In this document: piece after piece, positions 27,596 to 32,699 of the stretch | Layout: each line of letters opens with the position of its first letter | How positions within the stretch are numbered: position 1 is the first letter of the stretch | Assembly: GCA_002077045.2 (NCBI GenBank) | Contig: KZ111222.1 | Coordinates: 1 to 32,699 of the forward strand | DNA: 32,699 nucleotides | Source of the DNA: Rachicladosporium sp. CCFEE 5018 | Lineage: Eukaryota; Ascomycota; Dothideomycetes; Cladosporiales; Cladosporiaceae | Reading direction: 5' to 3' | Translations under genes and position numbers: made by a program | Notes under the pieces: model-generated | Told to the model about the DNA's origin: nothing | The model's input: only the letters and a program-made list of their open reading frames with translations | The model's database searches: none

Positions 27596-28892
27596 AGTTA
27601 AAGAGCGCAACACTGAGAGTAACGAGGTAGCGCGGAAGCTAGTCGAGCATTCGGACATGATCGGCGTCGGCGCGATGAAGGACGAAGATGCGCTCAGATT
27701 ACTGGAGAAGAAGCTTGGACGTCGGATGGACATAAGAGATGCCCCGGATGTGGGAAGAGAACTTGAAAACACGCCCGCTTGCCCTCACACAGGCAGCGGC
27801 TTACTTGAGGCAGTTGGGCCAGAGGTGCTCGGTGCGGGCATACCTCGACAAGCTGCGGAAGGGTGAAAGATCGAAGACGAGCATCCTCGATGAAGACGCT
27901 CGCGACCTTCGACGCGATCGGGAAGATCGGAACTCGATTTCCTGACGTGGCAGATTTCTTTCGAGCATGTCCACGAGACCCGGCCATCGGCAGCGAGTTA
28001 CTGTCGCTGGTGAGCTTCTGTGACCGGCAAGCCATTCCCGAGGCACGTACGGCGGCGAGAAAGCGGTAGAGAGAAGGGTGATCGTAGGAGAATTCAAGGA
28101 CATAACGATGATGAGATGGGTGGAAGCAATTCGGACTCAGCTGACGGTGACAGTACGTCTACTATCGATGTAGGAGACGGCTTGGACGATGCGTCTGACA
28201 AGGACATCGGGATGCTGGAAGAATACTCGTTCGTGGCACCGACCACGGATCCGTCCATTTTTGAGATGCACAGGTTGGTACAAGTGGGAGCGCAGAAGTG
28301 GCTAGGGTCACGAGGTCAGCTAGAGCAGTGGAAGGAGCAATACATCAACAACTGATGCGCTTTGATTCCTCCCGGGGGCTACGAGAACTGCTCGGGATGC
28401 CAAGTCAACCATCCGCAAGCGCAGTCGACAGTAGAGCTGATGCCGAAGCAGTGGGAAGCACTGCTTCAATGGGCCACCATTATGGACAATGCGGCATCAT
28501 ATGTTTGGACGAGAGTTCGTGCGGACGATGCGGTGGAGACGGCCGTGGCCTCGTTGGAAGTGGGAGCAAAGATTCTGGGTGAGTATAACGAGGATACATT
28601 GTCGAGTCAAGAGATGCCAGCCCTTACGAAGAAAAGCAAGGGACGATGGGATGAGGCGGAGAAGCTACAAGTGCGAGTGATGGAGACGACGGCGAAGGTA
28701 CTGGGAGCAGAGCATTCCGTCACATTGACGAGCATGGAGAACTCGGCGCACCCCCTCAGAGCTCAGGGTCGTTGTCAGTCGGACTCTGAACTTATCGACG
28801 ACTGCGCGTCATTATCCTATGGGATCGTTGGGTCTCCTCATCCACATACCGTGGATCGTGATAATGCTGCAAAGGATCGAAAGGGGGAATGA
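27596..28892 (+). pseudogene. NB-ARC/TPR (STAND, NLR-like) protein relic
   Basis: Parts of a fungal STAND protein can be read in changing frames. Residues SNEVARKLVEHSDMIGVGAM then EDALRLLEKKLG are the end of the NB-ARC ATPase region; RPLALTQAAAYLRQLGQRCS is its GLPLA-like block; SVRAYLDKLRKGERSKTSIL and DARDLRRDREDRNSIS lead on. FDRQ-type spacer sequence is frameshifted. EEYSFVAPTTDPSIFEMHRL, VQVGAQKWLGSRGQLEQWKE, then in another frame PPGGYENCSGCQVNHPQAQS, QWATIMDNAASYVWTRVRAD and the TPR units SKGRWDEAEKLQVRVMETTA follow. At least five frame changes and several stops (for example after RNSIS and after QYINN) exclude function. The P-loop and N-terminal effector domain are missing. Working relatives sense non-self and trigger cell death, as HET proteins do. 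Confidence 0.8.
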
Positions 28893-29179
28893 CCCAAATA
28901 ATGATACACCAACATACTCTACAGTTCGCGTAAGTAGAGCCTGATTCCTCTTAGGTGTATTGCGATTTAACTAAACAGTAGGAGGTCGCTGTATATAGCG
29001 ATGTCTTCTTCCATAGGTAGTTCGTGTTCAACTCATGTTGCAATTCAACTGAAAGGTCTTCGCATACCAGGACGATTCCAGCGGAGCTGCTCATCAGAGA
29101 TCAAAGAGGTATCACCCTGTACCAACGTACTAACAGTGCCTTGACACTCTCAACCAAGTCCAACCGAGTCCCACCGTGT
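28893..29179. other. Spacer without a recognised gene
   Basis: Short open frames only; no family motif or repeat. It separates the NLR-like relic from the RIP-like tract. Confidence 0.35.
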
Positions 29180-29650
29180 GACACGACTTTGTCGGGTCGC
29201 AGCAGGGCTATATTAAAGGCAATAGCGAGGTTCGAGGCGTTAAGGGAACGACTAGGAAGATAGGAGGCAATAGGGTACGTCGAGTAGCTAGCAAAGTAGT
29301 TAGTAGAGACGACTTTATATATTCGGTAATGGTCGCGTCGATATTATTATTGTAGGTAGAGGAGGACGCGACGTTAATAGAGTAGTCGCTTTCGTCGGAA
29401 GAGTCGTCTAGTAGACAAAGTAGATAGTATCGAAGAGCTTTATAGAAGCGAGGGTATCGGATCTTATCGAGGGTTTAGAGAGTAGTAGGCTTTTATACTC
29501 GGTTAAGTCCTTAAGTTCTATTATAGATAGGCTTATATTATTAATCTAATACCTTCTTAGTAAAGGGTATTACGTATATATTTATATCTATTAGCGAAGG
29601 TAGTTAGTAGAAAATTGATAAAGGATATCTATATTGTAGGTATCTATTAC
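29180..29650. other. RIP-like, TpA-rich tract
   Basis: CpA and TpG are rare while TAG, TTA, TAT and CpG steps are common. The same profile marks the 5' part of the HET pseudogene near 5.2 kb. All six frames are closed by stops, and I recover no protein motif, so the original sequence (probably a repeat) cannot be named. Confidence 0.7.
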
Positions 29651-29754
29651 GATTCGTGCCTCAGCACCTAGAAGAACACCTTCTGATTGGACGCACGAGT
29701 CGGAACGACTATCGCTCACCTGCAGGCAGTGATCAACTGCAAATCACGTGACTA

Positions 29755-29851
29755 GACGCATCCGCTCACTCACTCACTCGTGAGCTGGTGATCATTCCGC
29801 GATCACCTTAGCATAGGTGAGACGCATCCGCTTACTCGCTCACGCGTGAGC
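29755..29851. repeat. 31-bp direct repeat plus hairpin upstream of the exonuclease gene
   Basis: Two 31-bp copies starting GACGCATCCGCT and ending CGTGAGC lie at 29755-29785 and 29821-29851, with three mismatches and 66-bp spacing. Each has CTCAC...GTGAG symmetry. Between them GGTGATC...GATCACC (29787-29807) is a perfect 7-bp inverted repeat. They sit just before the coding frame at 29877, so they may be regulatory; alternatively they are part of an old insertion. Confidence 0.65.
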
Positions 29852-29876
29852 GCGTGAGAATAATAAACCTCCAACC

Positions 29877-31457
29877 TTGCCGAATGGCAGCATAGTCTCT
29901 GGCACAAAACTTGCAACCGAGTCGATACCAAGAGCTCCAGCAGAGTCGACCGAACTCTCAGCAGAGCGAAAAGCCGTCCAGCATACAGCTGAAAATGAAG
30001 CCAATGCGGACGCGCGCAAGGAAGACAAGAAGTTTCGCAGACCAGTCAAGGGATCCAGCATCGGAACCCTCAATCTGGATGAAATATCTCAAGCGCTCCG
30101 TCTTGTACCCTTGACGAACACCTTCCTTGTGGATGTAGTCTTTGTTTGTATCGACTGCGAAGCTTGGGAGTTCGATTCGCAAGAAGTCACCGAAATCGGT
30201 GTTGCGGTACTGGACACGCGAGATCTCCGTGGCTCTCAGCCTGGCGTTTCCGAGCCAGCGCTGGTCTACAACGAGATCCTCACCAAGCTCAAATACGCGC
30301 ACTACCGTCCTGTGGAGTACGCGCTACACGGTAACAAGAGGCACGTACCCGGCTGTCCTGAGGCGTTCGGCTTTGGCACAAGCACCTGGATTAGACTGGG
30401 AGATGGCGCGAAGACTCTTCAACGTATCTTTGACGATCCTGCTAGATTACTTGAAGCCGCGGACTTCGCGACTGACTTCGCCTTCGAGAATCGATCGATC
30501 ATCTTTGTTGCCCATGGCCCAGGCGGCGACATCGTCTTCATGAACACGCTAGGGTTCGATCTTAAGAAGGTCCAGAACATTGCTGCGCACGTCGACACCG
30601 AGAAGGCAGTTGTGAAGAACATCGGAGGGTTGGTGACGTTGCTGGCATCTGTGGAGATCAATCCAGTGAACCTCCACAACGCTGGAAACGATGCAGCCTA
30701 CACATTACAGGCTATGATCAAGGCAGCAGTGCTAGAGCGGGCTGAGCCAAAGTCTGTGGTAAAACGTCACGAGCTGCTAACCAAGCCTGATGATGTGCCC
30801 GAGGAGCCTACAGCTCCCACAGACCCAGCTGCACAGACTGACAGATCCACCAAGCCTCCTCCCAAACCAAAGCCAAAGCGCAAACCCAAGCAACCAGAAG
30901 TCTTCGATCCCTCTATCGTCGCTCCCGTAGCCTGGGGCGGCACTGCTCTCCCCGGCGACGAGATCAACCTAGCCATTCCCTTCAAAGCCGCCAAGAACGC
31001 AGCGTTCGTCCAGCGCGAGCGTGACAAAGTAGCCAAGGATGCTGCGAAAGCTCAGAAAGCCGCAGCCAGAGCTGAGATGCGGGCAAAGAACCCGAACGGT
31101 GGGCCCTTCATCGAGATGCCGTCGCAGCAGGTGATGGGTGCGAAGGTGGCGCCGAGGAAGATCTGCCGGTTCTTTCAGATTGGGGATTGTCGGTTTGGGA
31201 TAAATTGCAGATATGTGCATGAGCTTTTCGATCAGACGAGATTGGCTGCATCGGTGAGTCTCCTTGAGCTGGAACCTGAGCCGGACATAGGCCCTGCCTT
31301 TGGTGCTGTGGACTTACGGAACACTGCAGTACCAGCCGATAACGAGTACGACGAGAAGACCGACGAGATCAAGCGGCTGAGCTCACGTGTGTGGGAGGAG
31401 AAGACACTCAGCGATAGCGAGGACAGCGAGGTGGTGGTCAAGGGTAGGAAGCAATGA
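29877..31457 (+). CDS. DEDDh-type exonuclease with CCCH zinc finger
   Basis: The frame of 526 codons combines an exonuclease fold and an RNA-binding finger. Exo I is CIDCEAWEFDSQEVTEIGVA (D93, E95), Exo II is FVAHGPGGDIVFM (D218), Exo III is HNAGNDAAYTLQAM (H267, D272): the DEDDh set, as in the fungal Gfd2/YDR514C-like family. A Pro/Lys-rich linker (about 310-345) and a Lys/Ala-rich coil (370-405) lead to CRFFQIGDCRFGINCRYVH, a C-x7-C-x5-C-x3-H finger (430-448). It probably trims RNA 3' ends; the target is unknown. The first triplet is TTG, and no in-frame ATG occurs before residue 222, so the start must lie in an upstream exon or has been lost. An in-frame TGA stands just upstream. Codon use looks normal for a host gene. 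The gene converges with the peptidase gene, 103 bp apart. Confidence 0.8.
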   Translation: MPNGSIVSGTKLATESIPRAPAESTELSAERKAVQHTAENEANADARKEDKKFRRPVKGSSIGTLNLDEISQALRLVPLTNTFLVDVVFVCIDCEAWEFDSQEVTEIGVAVLDTRDLRGSQPGVSEPALVYNEILTKLKYAHYRPVEYALHGNKRHVPGCPEAFGFGTSTWIRLGDGAKTLQRIFDDPARLLEAADFATDFAFENRSIIFVAHGPGGDIVFMNTLGFDLKKVQNIAAHVDTEKAVVKNIGGLVTLLASVEINPVNLHNAGNDAAYTLQAMIKAAVLERAEPKSVVKRHELLTKPDDVPEEPTAPTDPAAQTDRSTKPPPKPKPKRKPKQPEVFDPSIVAPVAWGGTALPGDEINLAIPFKAAKNAAFVQRERDKVAKDAAKAQKAAARAEMRAKNPNGGPFIEMPSQQVMGAKVAPRKICRFFQIGDCRFGINCRYVHELFDQTRLAASVSLLELEPEPDIGPAFGAVDLRNTAVPADNEYDEKTDEIKRLSSRVWEEKTLSDSEDSEVVVKGRKQ

Positions 31458-31560
31458 GCCATGCATTCACAGGCGCTAAAGGTACGGAGCTGTGGCCTTG
31501 GACGCAAGGCCATCTGGGCTCTCAAGGTGTGAGGGTAGCTGCAATCGCTTCTCGATCATC

Positions 31561-32699
31561 TCACGTCTCCTTCGTCTCCTTGCCCTCGTCTCTCCTTTCC
31601 TCCTCCACCTTCAGCCCGCCCATGAACTCCACACCTCCTTCCTCTTCTTTAGCGAAAGGCTCCAGCCCCGCATGCTTCCTGATCCAGTTGATCACAGTCT
31701 TATGCCACACAAGCGAGTTCTCCGGCTTCAGCACAAAATGGTTCTCATCCGGGAACGTCAGGAACTGGCTCTCGATCCCCTTAGCCTGCAGCACGTTGAA
31801 AGCTGCCAGTCCCTCGGAGATAGGGAGCCGGTAGTCCTTGCTGTTGTGAATCACCAGCATCGGCGTCGCCCACTCGGACAAGTGTGCTGAAGGGTCCCAC
31901 TTATGCCACGCTGACGCCGTGGTGAAAGGTTGCACAGCTTCTGTCTTCTTGGTCTTCCAAGGGTACCCGCCTAGGTCGTTCAGCGGGAAGTAAAGTTCTT
32001 CTGTTGACAATAGATTAGCGGTGCTGAAGATCCCATCATGACAGACCATAGCCTTGAATTTCCGGCCCAGTAGCTGGCCTTGGATCCAATTCATCATGAA
32101 GCCGCCGTAGCTTGCTCCTAGAGCGACGGCGCGGGAATTGTCGGCTTGTGGGATGTGTTTGCCGACGTAGTCGAAGACGTTGACGATGTCTTGGTACGGA
32201 TCGCCGCCCCAATTCTGGTTGATAGCGTCTACGGTGGTCAGCAAGTAGCATGTAGTCGAGGAAAGATGAGTATACCTGTGAAAGCTTGTCCATAGCCTGT
32301 CGAGCCTGTGACGTTTGGAGCGACGACTATGAAGCCTTGCTCGGCGAAAACAGCCTGATTCCATCTCGTTGACCAGGCGTCATTCCATGCTCCTTGTGGT
32401 CCACCGTGAATCAAGTAGGCGACCGGATATGTTTTCGAGCTGTCATAGTCACTAGGCTTGAACACCCACGAGTGCACCTCCTTGTTCACTTTCGGGTTAC
32501 TCGCAGGCGTCCATATGGAGCTGATTTGACTGGAGTTGAGGCCGAGCTTCACGCCAGAGTCAGTATTGGAGTGACTCCAGATCGAAGGTGCTGAGTCAGA
32601 TTGAGAAGCGGCGGCCATATCGATAAATGCGTAGTACGAATTATCGACCAGTGTCGAGCCGGAAACGAAGATCCTGCCCGAAGACAAGGTCTTCACATC
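31561..32699 (-). CDS. dpp5: Dipeptidyl-peptidase V (prolyl oligopeptidase family, S9), 3' part
   Basis: The minus strand encodes the catalytic domain of a serine peptidase that removes dipeptides. One GT-AG intron (32229-32275, 47 nt) joins GYGQAFT to DAINQNWGGDPYQDIVNVFD. The nucleophile is in ALGASYGGFMMNW, the acid in MLVIHNSKDYRLPISEG and the histidine in TFPDENHFVL; YLIHGGPQGAWNDAWSTRWN and TGSTGYGQ are further DPP V blocks. The N-terminal beta-propeller lies mostly beyond the window edge, so a signal peptide cannot be checked. After LVWHKTVINWIRKHAGLEP the protein has an acidic tail of about 30 residues (EEEGGVEF...EGKETKET), longer than in the secreted enzymes I know, so it may be the intracellular paralogue. 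No defects are visible. Confidence 0.9.

Noticed and set aside
1..32699. A Starship-type giant element or a secondary-metabolite cluster
   Set aside because: No tyrosine-recombinase captain (DUF3435-like), polyketide synthase, peptide synthetase or P450 can be read in the window.

Overview
The window looks like an accessory, repeat-rich and probably subtelomere-derived segment of a filamentous ascomycete (Pezizomycotina; a Dothideomycete is my best guess). The grounds are Tad1-like LINE retrotransposons, HET-domain genes, a DUF7924-type gene, a fungal RasGEF relic, short GT-AG introns of about 47-60 nt, and tracts with the TpA-rich, CpA/TpG-poor look of repeat-induced point mutation (RIP). 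The organism is inferred from gene families, not from a match.

Layout. 1-5168: a nearly complete LINE with two intact ORFs joined by an ATGA overlap and almost no CpG. 5169-6915: a HET-domain pseudogene whose first few hundred bases are heavily RIP-mutated while the rest is nearly clean. 7587-13110 (minus strand): a second, CpG-containing LINE with an RNase H-like domain, broken mostly by C-to-T/G-to-A type stops. 13219-14008: an intact three-exon NAD(P)-binding reductase-like gene. 14136-16825: a mobile-DNA graveyard with a four-copy 18-bp motif, a DUF3505-like zinc-finger fragment, a hAT remnant, a 14-bp telomere-type repeat, and the C-terminal part of a RecQ-type helicase of the telomere-linked kind. 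17217-18008: a small 2EXR-like relic and a stand-alone viroplasmin/RNase H1-N-like gene. 19057-20802: an intact DUF7924 gene with a PD...ExK signature. 20886-21665: a RasGEF relic. 21666-24966: mostly unassigned. 24967-26873 (minus): a large HET gene broken by one frameshift. 27596-28892: an NB-ARC/TPR (STAND, NLR-like) relic. 29180-29650: a RIP-like tract. 29877-31457: a DEDDh exonuclease plus CCCH zinc-finger gene. 31561-32699 (minus): the 3' part of a dipeptidyl-peptidase V gene, converging on its neighbour.

There is no operon-like logic. The common thread is three relics of self/non-self recognition genes (two HET, one NLR-like) interleaved with transposons of different age. The right end (from about 29.9 kb) looks like ordinary core-genome coding DNA. 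The most unusual feature is the intact but CpG-depleted LINE placed against host DNA mutated at CpA rather than at CpG.
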